64,000 bases of DNA from positions 47,922 through 111,921 of the forward strand of contig NZ_NDYF01000002.1 of assembly GCF_002243175.1 (NCBI RefSeq), written 5' to 3'. The notes below the pieces were generated by a model. That model was not told where the DNA came from. It did not search any database and saw only the letters and a program-made list of their open reading frames with translations. The first letter of the stretch is position 1. Every line of letters begins with the position of its first letter. The position numbers and the translations under genes are program-made. Below are positions 25,423-33,836 of this stretch, one piece after another. Source of the stretch: Finegoldia magna_J. GTDB lineage: Bacteria > Bacillota > Clostridia > Tissierellales > Peptoniphilaceae.

Positions 25423-25474
25423 ACGATAAATATTATCGTAATTTTATTGTATATTATAAAACAAACAACGTCAA
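25423..25474 (-). promoter_or_regulatory. Promoter and operator of the arsenic pair
   Basis: On the minus strand TTGACG (25474-25469), 17-base spacer, TACAAT (25451-25446), then the dyad ACGATAA-3-TTATCGT (25439-25423) covering the start of transcription. A dyad just after the -10 suggests a repressor; its protein is not encoded here. Confidence 0.65.
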
Positions 25475-25490
25475 TAGATATTTACATTTA

Positions 25491-26426
25491 TTATATCTTA
25501 TATTTTCTTATATTATTTGGAAGGATTTTTTTGTATCTAAAAAAAAGACTACTAAATCGACTGGCTGAAGTGTATCCTACTGATTTAGCTATTTCCTTGA
25601 TTTCTAAATCAGTGGTAAGAATAAGATTTTCAGCGATATTCATTCTTTTTCTTTGAGTATATTCAGTGATACTCATGTGGTATTTTTTCTTAAATGTTGA
25701 TTTTAATTTTGTTCCACTCATTAGAGATAATTTTTCTAAGAATTCCTGTGAAATATCAAATGCGTAATGATCATTTATATAGTTTGCGACGTTTTGTATT
25801 GCTGTTAGATCAGAATCAGAAATAACACTTTCTTCTAAATTGTTCGATGCATCAATAATGATGCTCAGCCATTCCCTTGCTTTTGCTTCGAAAAAAAGAT
25901 TAATGCAAGGTTCTTGCATTTTGCAATTTAATATTTCTCCAGCAATTATAGATAATTTGTCTGAAATAAAAGGCTGTGTCTTCTCAAAAATATGCATTAT
26001 TTCTTTTTTGCTAAAATCAGGAGTGTATTTGTCAAACATAGATTGTTTAAATTTTAATCCTATCATCAACAGCTTTGAATTAGCATGGAGAATATATCTT
26101 TGATTTAAATTGTCGGTACTCATTACAAAAACGGTATTTGGTTCTAAAACATTATAAGGGGTTAGCCATTCTCCGCTTCCTTCGATTAAATAATTAGAAA
26201 ATACGCTTATGTAATCGGTCATATCGGGGATACGATTTACAATATAATCTTTTTTTATAAAAAAATCATGGATATCTATATAAAAATCTTCTCCCTCATA
26301 GAAGCAATAATATCCAGAATATCCAGCTTCTGAATCTGCGTAAAATAATTTTCCCACTGGATTGAAACGATCTGTATTCTCACACAATTTACAATCAAAA
26401 CACTCTACAATTTTTGAAAAGTCCAT
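25491..26426 (-). CDS. AraC-family regulator divergent from the ABC/ECF operon
   Basis: A 311-residue regulator starting at ATG 26426 behind CGGAGG; a longer frame reaching 26522 lies before that site and is rejected. The C-terminal double helix-turn-helix (about 215-311) has the family pattern: the M-S-G-T-K-L-K-S-T-F-K-K first helix pair, then I-A-K-S-V-G-Y-T-S-A-S-R-F-S-S-L-F-F-R-Y-K-K. The N-terminal domain has two Cys near residue 11 and is not a clear cupin. AraC proteins of this kind (YbtA-like) sit beside siderophore ABC genes and sense the metallophore. It should control both itself and the operon at 26603. Confidence 0.85.
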   Translation of the reverse strand: MDFSKIVECFDCKLCENTDRFNPVGKLFYADSEAGYSGYYCFYEGEDFYIDIHDFFIKKDYIVNRIPDMTDYISVFSNYLIEGSGEWLTPYNVLEPNTVFVMSTDNLNQRYILHANSKLLMIGLKFKQSMFDKYTPDFSKKEIMHIFEKTQPFISDKLSIIAGEILNCKMQEPCINLFFEAKAREWLSIIIDASNNLEESVISDSDLTAIQNVANYINDHYAFDISQEFLEKLSLMSGTKLKSTFKKKYHMSITEYTQRKRMNIAENLILTTDLEIKEIAKSVGYTSASRFSSLFFRYKKILPNNIRKYKI

Positions 26427-26450
26427 AATAACCTCCGATAATACGATTAG

Positions 26451-26520
26451 ACAATAATACAAAAAGACTTTAGTTTCTTGTATTATTGTATCAGTTATTT
26501 TACTAGAGTACAATAATAAC
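26451..26520. promoter_or_regulatory. araC promoter with a three-site repeat array
   Basis: The minus-strand promoter is TTGTAC (26513-26508), 17-base spacer, TACAAT (26490-26485). ACAATAATACAA (26451-26462) and TTGTATTATTGT (26478-26489) are perfect inverted 12-mers covering the -10 and leader, and a third partial copy ACAATAATAAC (26510-26520) covers the -35. These are good candidates for AraC binding. Confidence 0.65.
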
Positions 26521-26554
26521 ATAGGACTTAAAGAGTTGTTTTTTTAACTTTATA

Positions 26555-26569
26555 TGATAATGAATATCA
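26555..26569 (+). promoter_or_regulatory. Fur box before the ABC/ECF operon
   Basis: TGATAATGAATATCA matches the 7-1-7 Fur consensus TGATAATNATTATCA at all but one of the specified positions. It lies 34 bases before the first ATG of the operon, so iron (or another metal read by a Fur-like protein) probably represses it. Confidence 0.65.
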
Positions 26570-26602
26570 TAAACAAGTCTAATAATGTTTTTAGGAGGGA
26601 CA

Positions 26603-28363
26603 ATGAAGATATATAAAAAACTTTTTAAATATGTACCTAAAGAAAAATATTTAGGTTATATTTCAATTTTATTTTCAATTGTATCAGCTGTTTTTACAGT
26701 AGCAGGATATTTATGTATTTACAAATTTTTGGATATGCTTTTAGTAAAAAACAATCTATTGTTGGCAAAAACGATGGCTATTAAAACGGTAATATATTTA
26801 TTTTTAGGGGCGATTATCTATTTTTTGTCTGGTTATGTGTCACATAAGCTGGGATTTAGATTAGAGACTAATCTGAGAAAAAGAGGAATAGATGGTTTGG
26901 CAAAATCTGGATTTAGAGTCTTTGATATTAAGGCATCAGGTTATATTAGAAAGACAATAGATGATAATGCCGCCCAAACACACACTATAATAGCACATAT
27001 GATACCAGATAATTCACAGGCTATTATTGTTCCAATAGGTGCTATAATTTTAGGATTTATGGTTAGCATAAGAGCTGGATTATGTATAATTCTTTTGGTA
27101 GCTGCATCATCAATCATTTTAACTAGGATGATGGGAGAAAAAGAGTTTATGAAAATTTATCAAGAATCATTGAATAAATTGAGCGCAGAATGTGTGGAAT
27201 ATGTAAGAGGAATGCAAGTTGTCAAGATTTTTGGTGGTAGTGTAAAATCATTCAAATCTCTTTATAATTCTATTAAAGAATATTCGGAATATGCATACAA
27301 TTATTCTGTAAGTTGCAAAAAACCTTATGTATGGTATCAATGGATATTTTTTGGATTAGTCTCGATTGTAATAGTACCGTTGATTTTGTTTACTGACATT
27401 CACAAAAATCCACGACTATTGACTGTTGAAATGATAATGATTCTGTTTATCTCAGGAGTTTTGTTTTCATCGTTCATGAAAATAATGTATTTAAGTATGC
27501 ATATTATGCAAGCTAATACTGCTGTGGATAAATTGGAAGAATTGTTTGATGATATGCAAAAAGATAAGCTTGATTATGGTGATAAAGTCAGCTTTGAAAA
27601 TTATGACATAGAATTTGAAAATGTAAGCTTCAAATACGATCAAGATTATGTACTTAATAATTTGAGTTTCAAATTGGAACAAAACAAATCATACGCTCTA
27701 GTAGGAAGTAGTGGTTCTGGAAAAAGCACAATCGCAAAATTAATTTCTGGTTTTTATAAAGTAAATAGTGGATGCATTAAAATTGGAGGAAAACCTATTG
27801 GCGATTACACACAACAGGCTATTATAAACAATATTGCTTTTGTATTTCAAGATTCAAAATTATTCAAGAAAACCATATTTGAAAATGTTGCAATGGCAGA
27901 CAGGGATGCTACTTATGGAGATGTTATGAATGTTTTAGAACAAGCAGAGTGTAATAGTATTTTGGATAAGTTTTCTGAAAGAGAGAATACTTTAATAGGA
28001 AGTAAAGGAGTATATTTATCTGGAGGAGAAAAACAAAGAATTGCCATAGCAAGAGCTATGCTAAAAAAATCTAACATTGTCATTATGGATGAAGCGAGTG
28101 CTGCTATTGATCCGGAAAATGAGCATGAATTACAGAAAGCTTTTAAAAATTTGATGAAGAATAAAACTGTAATAATGATTGCCCATAGGTTATCGAGTAT
28201 TAAACATTTAGATGAGATATTGGTATTTGATAATGGAGAAATAGTTGAAAGAGGAACACATGATGAATTGATGAAAAAAGACACGAAGTATAAGAAATTA
28301 CAAAAATTATACGAAGAAGCTAATGAGTGGAGGGTTAAAAATGAAGAAATACTTAAAAAATAA
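26603..28363 (+). CDS. ABC half-transporter (permease-ATPase fusion) 1, YbtP/Q-like
   Basis: A 586-residue type-IV-fold ABC protein with six membrane helices (about 1-310) and a C-terminal ATPase: Walker A GSSGSGKST, signature LSGGEKQRIAIARA, Walker B IVIMDEASAAID, switch His in IAHRLSS. The start is ATG 26603 after AGGAGGG; an in-frame ATG at 26585 precedes that site. It overlaps the second half-transporter by 23 bases. Such pairs look like exporters but, next to AraC and Fur sites, resemble YbtPQ/IrtAB, which import metallophores. Direction of transport is inference. Confidence 0.85.
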   Translation: MKIYKKLFKYVPKEKYLGYISILFSIVSAVFTVAGYLCIYKFLDMLLVKNNLLLAKTMAIKTVIYLFLGAIIYFLSGYVSHKLGFRLETNLRKRGIDGLAKSGFRVFDIKASGYIRKTIDDNAAQTHTIIAHMIPDNSQAIIVPIGAIILGFMVSIRAGLCIILLVAASSIILTRMMGEKEFMKIYQESLNKLSAECVEYVRGMQVVKIFGGSVKSFKSLYNSIKEYSEYAYNYSVSCKKPYVWYQWIFFGLVSIVIVPLILFTDIHKNPRLLTVEMIMILFISGVLFSSFMKIMYLSMHIMQANTAVDKLEELFDDMQKDKLDYGDKVSFENYDIEFENVSFKYDQDYVLNNLSFKLEQNKSYALVGSSGSGKSTIAKLISGFYKVNSGCIKIGGKPIGDYTQQAIINNIAFVFQDSKLFKKTIFENVAMADRDATYGDVMNVLEQAECNSILDKFSERENTLIGSKGVYLSGGEKQRIAIARAMLKKSNIVIMDEASAAIDPENEHELQKAFKNLMKNKTVIMIAHRLSSIKHLDEILVFDNGEIVERGTHDELMKKDTKYKKLQKLYEEANEWRVKNEEILKK

Positions 28364-30062
28364 ATTCGCCCTAACGGATTCAGGAGCTAAAGATGTTTTA
28401 AAAGCTTCTTTGAATTGTTTTGTAGTGTATTGTTTAAATATGATGCCTGCATTTTTGCTGATGTTTTTATTAGATGATATATTGATATCAAACCATAGAA
28501 GCAATAAGTTTTATTTAATATTTGCGATTTCTTCTTTGGTTATTTTGAATTTAATGCTTAGAGTTGAATATGAAAGTTTGTATAATACAACTTATAAGGA
28601 AAGCGCTAATTTGAGAATTGAATTGGCAGAAATTTTGAGAAAATTACCTTTGTTTTATTTTTCTAAGCACGATATATCGGATATTTCTCAAACTATAATG
28701 TCTGATATAGAAGGAATTGAGCATGCTATGAGTCACGCAATTCCCAAAATTGTTGGGTTTTTATTGTTTTTTCCGATAATCTCAATAATGATGTTCAAGG
28801 GAAATGTAAAATTAGCGTTGTCTGTTATTCTCCCTACGGTTTTGGGGCTAGGATTAATGGTGGTTTCTAAAAAAATCCAAATTAAAGGTCATGATAAGTA
28901 TTACAAGGTATTAAGAGAAAATTCAGAATATTTTCAAGAAGCAATAGAACTTCAACAGGAAATCAAAAGCTATAATGCAATGAGACGTATGAGAAGATTT
29001 TTGTATCAAAAGATGGAGCAATCTGAAGCTGTGCATATAAAAGAAGAAGCTAAGTTGGTTACTATATTAGGATTTTCTTCGATATTTGGTTTTTTAAGTT
29101 TAGGAATTGTAATTCTAGTAGGGATTAACTTATTGATTTCCAAAGAAATAAACATTTTATATTTATTGGGATATTTGTTTGCTGCTATGAAAATAAAAGA
29201 TGTAGTTGATGCTTCGAAAGAAGAAATGGCAGAGATATTTTATTTGTCACCGAAGATAAAAAGAATTAAAGAAATAAGGGATTTTGATTTCCAAAAAGGA
29301 GAAGATGTTGAATTAAACAATTTTGACATAGTGTTAAAGAATGTAAGCTTTTCGTATGATGAGGATACACAAGTTTTAGATAATATAAGCTTTACTGCGA
29401 AACAAAACGAAGTAACAGCTTTGGTTGGACCTAGTGGATGTGGAAAAACAAGCGTTCTTAGATTAATATCGAGATTATATGATTACGATGAAGGACAAAT
29501 TTTAATAGATAGCAAGGAAATTAAAAATATTTCTACAGAATCTCTGTTTTCAAAAATATCAATTGTATTTCAAGATGTAGTTTTGTTCAATAATTCAGTT
29601 ATGGAAAATATTAGACTAGGAAGACAAGACGCTACAGATGATGAGGTGATTAGGGCAGCTGTTTTATCTGGATGTGATGAGTTTGTTTCAAAGATGGAAC
29701 ATGGATACGATACGGTTATTGGAGAAAACGGAACAAAAATTTCAGGAGGAGAGCGCCAAAGGATATCCATCGCTAGAGCTTTTCTAAAGGATGCACCTAT
29801 TTTGATTTTGGATGAAATAGCGGCTAATCTTGATGTTGAAAATGAGAAAAAAATCCAAAAAAGCTTGAATAAGCTTATGGAAAATAAAACCGTAATAATA
29901 ATTTCTCACAGAATGAAAGCTATTGAAAATGTGGATAAGATAGTCGTTATGAAAGATAAAAAAGTAGATAGTATTGGAACTCATGATGAACTTTTAGAGA
30001 AATCACAAGTTTATAAAAAATTGATAGATAACTCAAAGATGGCAGAAGAATTTACTTATTAG
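28341..30062 (+). CDS. ABC half-transporter (permease-ATPase fusion) 2, YbtP/Q-like
   Basis: A 573-residue partner of the previous protein, started at ATG 28341 after GGAGGG inside the end of its neighbour. The membrane domain spans about 20-310. The ATPase has Walker A GPSGCGKTS, signature ISGGERQRISIARA, Walker B ILILDEIAANLD and switch His in ISHRMK. Both half-transporters keep catalytic Glu and His residues, so both ATP sites look competent. The overlap implies equal synthesis and a heterodimer. Confidence 0.85.
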   Translation: MKKYLKNKFALTDSGAKDVLKASLNCFVVYCLNMMPAFLLMFLLDDILISNHRSNKFYLIFAISSLVILNLMLRVEYESLYNTTYKESANLRIELAEILRKLPLFYFSKHDISDISQTIMSDIEGIEHAMSHAIPKIVGFLLFFPIISIMMFKGNVKLALSVILPTVLGLGLMVVSKKIQIKGHDKYYKVLRENSEYFQEAIELQQEIKSYNAMRRMRRFLYQKMEQSEAVHIKEEAKLVTILGFSSIFGFLSLGIVILVGINLLISKEINILYLLGYLFAAMKIKDVVDASKEEMAEIFYLSPKIKRIKEIRDFDFQKGEDVELNNFDIVLKNVSFSYDEDTQVLDNISFTAKQNEVTALVGPSGCGKTSVLRLISRLYDYDEGQILIDSKEIKNISTESLFSKISIVFQDVVLFNNSVMENIRLGRQDATDDEVIRAAVLSGCDEFVSKMEHGYDTVIGENGTKISGGERQRISIARAFLKDAPILILDEIAANLDVENEKKIQKSLNKLMENKTVIIISHRMKAIENVDKIVVMKDKKVDSIGTHDELLEKSQVYKKLIDNSKMAEEFTY

Positions 30063-30071
30063 GAGACGAAA

Positions 30072-30656
30072 ATGGAAAATAAAAAGTTAGAGATAAAAGA
30101 TTTGGTTACGATAGGAGTATTTGCTGTAATTTATTTTGTAGGGATGTTTGCGGTTGGAATGATGGGAGTTGTTCCTATACTATTTTTGGTTTATCCTACT
30201 GTTCTTGGTATTGTAATGGGTATAGTTACAATGCTTTTTATGGCAAAAGTTAAAAAACCTTGGGCATTAGTGATTTTTGGAATGATTAGTCCTTTAGTAA
30301 TGCTTTTGGGCGGACATACTATTATTGTAATCATCAATTCGATAATATTCGTGTCTATTGCGGAATATATTAGAAGAAGTGGTGACTTTGTATCTAAAAA
30401 GAAAAATGTAATAGCAAATGGCGTGTTTAACATGTGGATATGTGGCTCTCTAATGCAAATGCTATTGGCCAAAGACAAATACATGCAAATGACAAGACCT
30501 ATGATGGGAGATGCATATGCGAATGCATTAGAAAAACTAATAACATATCCTAATATGATTTTGGTATACATCGGTGCATTTGTGGGAGGAATTATTGGAG
30601 GATTGTTGGGATACAAATTATTGAAAAAACACTTTGTTAAGGCAGGGATTGTATAA
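30072..30656 (+). CDS. ECF transporter S component, MptD/Trep_Strep family
   Basis: A 194-residue substrate-binding membrane protein with about six helices (12-30, 36-55, 62-80, 86-102, 113-133 and 162-184). The N-terminal L-V-T-I-G-V-F-A-V-I-Y and the C-terminal IGAFVGGIIGGLLGYKLLKK match the MptD-family putative ECF S subunits. It is followed with 1-base overlap by the T subunit and then by a fused ATPase, so a whole ECF module is present. The substrate of this S family is not established; context suggests a metal-linked compound. Confidence 0.8.
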   Translation: MENKKLEIKDLVTIGVFAVIYFVGMFAVGMMGVVPILFLVYPTVLGIVMGIVTMLFMAKVKKPWALVIFGMISPLVMLLGGHTIIVIINSIIFVSIAEYIRRSGDFVSKKKNVIANGVFNMWICGSLMQMLLAKDKYMQMTRPMMGDAYANALEKLITYPNMILVYIGAFVGGIIGGLLGYKLLKKHFVKAGIV

Positions 30657-31342
30657 TGGATAATCGTCTGACATATAATGTTAGAGTTAATCCTGTTACA
30701 AAAATTTTCGTGTTGATTTTGATTGGATTTACGTTGCTAAAACCTATTTCCGAGATATTCTTGATATTAATCGTATTATTTTATTCGATTTTGTTTTGGA
30801 TAAATAGAGATAGAAAATCGGCTGTAAAGAACTTGGTTGTTTATTTGTTGCTGTGTAAAATGCCGAATCTAGTTAATTTAAGTGGAGTACATCCAATTGT
30901 TAAGGTGTTTTTAAGTGTGTTTTTTATAGCTAAGATATTTTATTTACCCTATCTTGCTGGGAAATACTTCGTTTTTTCATCAGATGTAGCAAGTATTATA
31001 TCATCGATGGATATGATTAAAATCCCTCAACAAGTGAGCGTACCATTATCTGTTGTGTTTAGATTTTTTCCGTCATTTAAACAAGAACAAAAAAATATTA
31101 GGATGGCTATGAAAATTAGAGGCATCAGTCTCAAAAACCCTATAAAATATTTAGAATATGTGATGATTCCTCTTTTGATAGTATCGTGTACTATTGCAGA
31201 TGATATTGCAAAAGCTGCGGAAACAAAATGTATAGCAAAACCATGCAAAAAAGAAAGGTACTACAAAGTGGGATTTGGAATTTATGACTTTTTGTATGTT
31301 GCTATAATAATCTTGCTATTAGTGGGAGGATTAATATGGTAA
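30656..31342 (+). CDS. ECF transporter T component (EcfT/CbiQ-like)
   Basis: A 228-residue energy-coupling membrane protein. N-terminal helices (about 15-50) are followed by S-V-V-F-R-F-F-P-S-F and K-I-R-G-I-S, the family region in which two short Ala-Arg-Gly-type coupling helices touch the ATPases; here the first is M-A-M-K-I-R-G and the second A-A-E-T-K-C-I-A, so the usual A-R-G is altered. A C-terminal helix closes it. The ATG overlaps the S gene's stop, and its own end overlaps the ATPase gene by 7 bases. Confidence 0.8.
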   Translation: MDNRLTYNVRVNPVTKIFVLILIGFTLLKPISEIFLILIVLFYSILFWINRDRKSAVKNLVVYLLLCKMPNLVNLSGVHPIVKVFLSVFFIAKIFYLPYLAGKYFVFSSDVASIISSMDMIKIPQQVSVPLSVVFRFFPSFKQEQKNIRMAMKIRGISLKNPIKYLEYVMIPLLIVSCTIADDIAKAAETKCIAKPCKKERYYKVGFGIYDFLYVAIIILLLVGGLIW

Positions 31343-32724
31343 AAATAGAAAATTTGAATTTAACTTATCCAAATGGTAAAAAAGCTTTAAAAGACATCAA
31401 TTTGGTAATAAAAAAAGGAGAATGCGTACTTTTAACCGGATCTAGTGGTTCTGGTAAATCATCTATAATCAGCAGTATTAATGGAATAGCAACAAATTTT
31501 AATAACTGTTCATATACTGGGACGATACTAGTGAACGGAATGGATATAAAAGATAAAAGTTTGTGGAAAATTTCTGAGATAGTTTCGTCGGTTTTTCAAA
31601 ATCCCAAGACGCATTTTTTTAACGTAAACACAACTTTAGAGTTATTGTTTTATCTGGAAAATATTGGGTTAACAAAAGATGATATGGATAAAAGACTTGA
31701 AGAAATGTTGCAGATTTTTCCGATAGAGAATCTATTGAACAGAGATATATTCAAGCTTTCTGGAGGAGAAAAGCAAATTCTGTCAATAGCAAGCTCTTTT
31801 ATTTCTGGAAATGAAATCTTGGTGCTTGACGAACCATCATCGAATTTGGATTATAAAGGCACGAAAATTGTTGGAAAAATGTTGGGGATTTTGAAGTCAA
31901 AAGGCATAACTATGATAATTGCGGAGCATAGACTATATTATTTAATGGATGTTGTGGACAAGGTTTTTGTTATTGATTCAGGAGAAATAAAAGAAGAATA
32001 TTCAAAAAAAGAGTTTGGGAAATTATCTAGGTTAGAATTAAACTCCAGAGGGTTGAGAAATAATAAAAAAGATGAGATAGAAATTCCTGTAATGAAAAAC
32101 TCTGTAATATACAATATAAATTTATTAGTAGATAAGTATTCTGATAAGACTGTGAAAATAGACGGTATTGGATTTGATTATGGTAAGATTTACGGAGTTG
32201 TAGGCAATAATGGTATTGGGAAAAGCACTTTAATAAGAGATTTAATAGGATATAGAAAAGCTTTAAAAGAGGACATATCATACGAGAACAAAAAGCTAAA
32301 CAGAACACAAAGACTAAACATTAGTAATCTAGTCATGCAAGATGTTAATAACCAGCTATTTGCAGATTCTGTAATGGAGGAGGTAGTTCTTTGTAATTCT
32401 ATTTCAGATAAAAAAAGAATTGAAGAGGTTTTAAAACGATTAAATTTGTGGGATGTTAGAGATGAGCATCCGATGAGTTTATCGGGAGGACAAAAACAAA
32501 GAGTTGTAATCGCACAAGTTCTGTTGTCAAAAGATAAGATGATATTTTTTGATGAGCCTACCAGCGGAATGGATTATAAGAACATGGTGGCAATATCAAA
32601 TTTGATAAAACAAGTTTGTAAAGAAAATAAAATAGTTGTTATAGTATCCCATGATGTTGAGTTCTTGAATGAGACATGTGATTATATATTAAAATTAGAA
32701 AATTACGTAGAAACTTCCTTTTAA
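31336..32724 (+). CDS. ECF transporter ATPase, two ABC domains fused
   Basis: A 462-residue soluble protein with two complete ATPase domains, replacing separate EcfA1 and EcfA2. Domain 1 (about 1-220): GSSGSGKSS, LSGGEKQ, VLDEPSSNLD, AEHR. Domain 2 (about 265-460): GNNGIGKST, LSGGQKQRVVIAQ, FFDEPTSGMD, VSHD. The linker contains a basic N-K-K-D-E segment. It is last in the operon and its stop codon lies inside the terminator stem. Fused ATPases are typical of dedicated (group I-like) ECF systems. Confidence 0.88.
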   Translation: MVKIENLNLTYPNGKKALKDINLVIKKGECVLLTGSSGSGKSSIISSINGIATNFNNCSYTGTILVNGMDIKDKSLWKISEIVSSVFQNPKTHFFNVNTTLELLFYLENIGLTKDDMDKRLEEMLQIFPIENLLNRDIFKLSGGEKQILSIASSFISGNEILVLDEPSSNLDYKGTKIVGKMLGILKSKGITMIIAEHRLYYLMDVVDKVFVIDSGEIKEEYSKKEFGKLSRLELNSRGLRNNKKDEIEIPVMKNSVIYNINLLVDKYSDKTVKIDGIGFDYGKIYGVVGNNGIGKSTLIRDLIGYRKALKEDISYENKKLNRTQRLNISNLVMQDVNNQLFADSVMEEVVLCNSISDKKRIEEVLKRLNLWDVRDEHPMSLSGGQKQRVVIAQVLLSKDKMIFFDEPTSGMDYKNMVAISNLIKQVCKENKIVVIVSHDVEFLNETCDYILKLENYVETSF

Positions 32725-32740
32725 TTAAGGAAGTTTTTAT
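32712..32740 (+). terminator. Terminator overlapping the end of the ECF ATPase gene
   Basis: AACTTCCTT pairs with AAGGAAGTT around a six-base loop and is followed by a T run. The stop codon TAA (32722-32724) is in the loop. Confidence 0.8.
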
Positions 32741-32777
32741 CTTTTGATGATATCATATATAAAAAGGAAGTGAAATT

Positions 32778-33740
32778 ATGAAAACTGACAAAATGATTTT
32801 AAGAAAATTTACGATAAATGACGCAGAAAAAATGTATGAAAACTGGGCAAGTGACATCAGAGTTACGAAGTTTTTGACGTGGGAGCCTCACACATCAATC
32901 CACCAAACTGAAAGTATAATTAAACAATGGATAAATGACGACAAGGATGTGTACTTTGCGATTTGCAACACTGATGATGAAAACATCGGCTGCATATCTG
33001 CATCAATAATTAAGAAAAATCCGAAGACTTACGTTATCGGTTATTGTTTAGCTTATGATTATTGGTCACAGGGAATAATGACTGAGTCTTTGAAACTGAT
33101 GATAAAATATTTGTTTGAAGAAAAACACGCCGTACGAGTTGAGGCCACACACGACAGGAGAAACTCTGCAAGTGGCAAAGTTATGATGAATGCTAACATG
33201 AAATACGAAGGATGCCTCAGAAAATCAGCCACAAACAACCAAGGCGTCGCAGATTCTTGTATGTATTCAATGATTGACGAAGAATATGAATGTGATTTTT
33301 TGATTCCTGAATTTGATGAGTTGAATTTCAGACAAGGATTATTGGCAGATGAAAACACGATGAGTTTCAACCAAAAATACGGTGGAGCTATTGATTTTCC
33401 AGAAGACAAATGGCAAAGTTGGTATGACAAATGGATAAATTCTGACGACAGATTTTACTATTACATTATGGGTCATAACAAGCCTATAGGAGAATGTTGT
33501 ATATATAAGGAAGATGATAGGTGGATTTGCAGTTTAATTGTAAAAGACGAATACAGAAACAATGGCTACGGGAAAAGAGCGTTGATGTTTTTGATCGATT
33601 TGGCAAAAAAATTAGACATAGATGAGCTTTACGATAATATAGGTACCTGCAATCCTTCGTTGAATTTGTTTTTGAGCTGTGGATTTGAAGTTGTATATAC
33701 TAATGAAGAATATTCAACTGTGAGAATTAAGACACGCTAA
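32778..33740 (+). CDS. Tandem two-domain GNAT acetyltransferase
   Basis: A 320-residue protein of two GNAT folds. Domain 1 (about 1-170) is RimJ/RimL-like: L-R-K-F-T-I-N-D-A-E-K-M start, I-G-Y-C-L-A-Y-D-Y-W-S-Q-G-I-M-T-E-S acetyl-CoA loop, then R-V-E-A-T-H-D-R-R-N-S-A-S. Domain 2 (about 190-320) has S-L-I-V-K-D-E-Y-R-N-N-G-Y-G-K-R-A-L, the Q/R-x-x-G-x-G/A loop. Single-domain acetyltransferases are about 170 residues, so this is a fusion. It stands alone between two terminator-like gaps. Substrates unknown; protein N-termini or a small amine are possible. Confidence 0.8.
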   Translation: MKTDKMILRKFTINDAEKMYENWASDIRVTKFLTWEPHTSIHQTESIIKQWINDDKDVYFAICNTDDENIGCISASIIKKNPKTYVIGYCLAYDYWSQGIMTESLKLMIKYLFEEKHAVRVEATHDRRNSASGKVMMNANMKYEGCLRKSATNNQGVADSCMYSMIDEEYECDFLIPEFDELNFRQGLLADENTMSFNQKYGGAIDFPEDKWQSWYDKWINSDDRFYYYIMGHNKPIGECCIYKEDDRWICSLIVKDEYRNNGYGKRALMFLIDLAKKLDIDELYDNIGTCNPSLNLFLSCGFEVVYTNEEYSTVRIKTR

Positions 33741-33836
33741 CTTGTATTAAATTTTCTGTAGTAGTATGATGTAGTATATAATTTTATTTTTAGATTGAGT
33801 ATTAGAATTAGATTGAACGATAGAATGGATGATTAG

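Noticed and set aside
25540..26426. Possible arsenic-specific repressor role for the AraC gene next to aqpS
   Set aside because: Its own operators differ from the dyad at the aqpS promoter, and its divergent partner is the metal-type ABC/ECF operon, so control of that operon is more likely.
26585..26602. Upstream ATG as start of the first ABC half-transporter
   Set aside because: The AGGAGGG ribosome site lies between this ATG and the one at 26603, so the later start is used.
33059..33430. 123-codon minus-strand frame inside the GNAT gene
   Set aside because: Shadow of a coding gene; no ribosome site.
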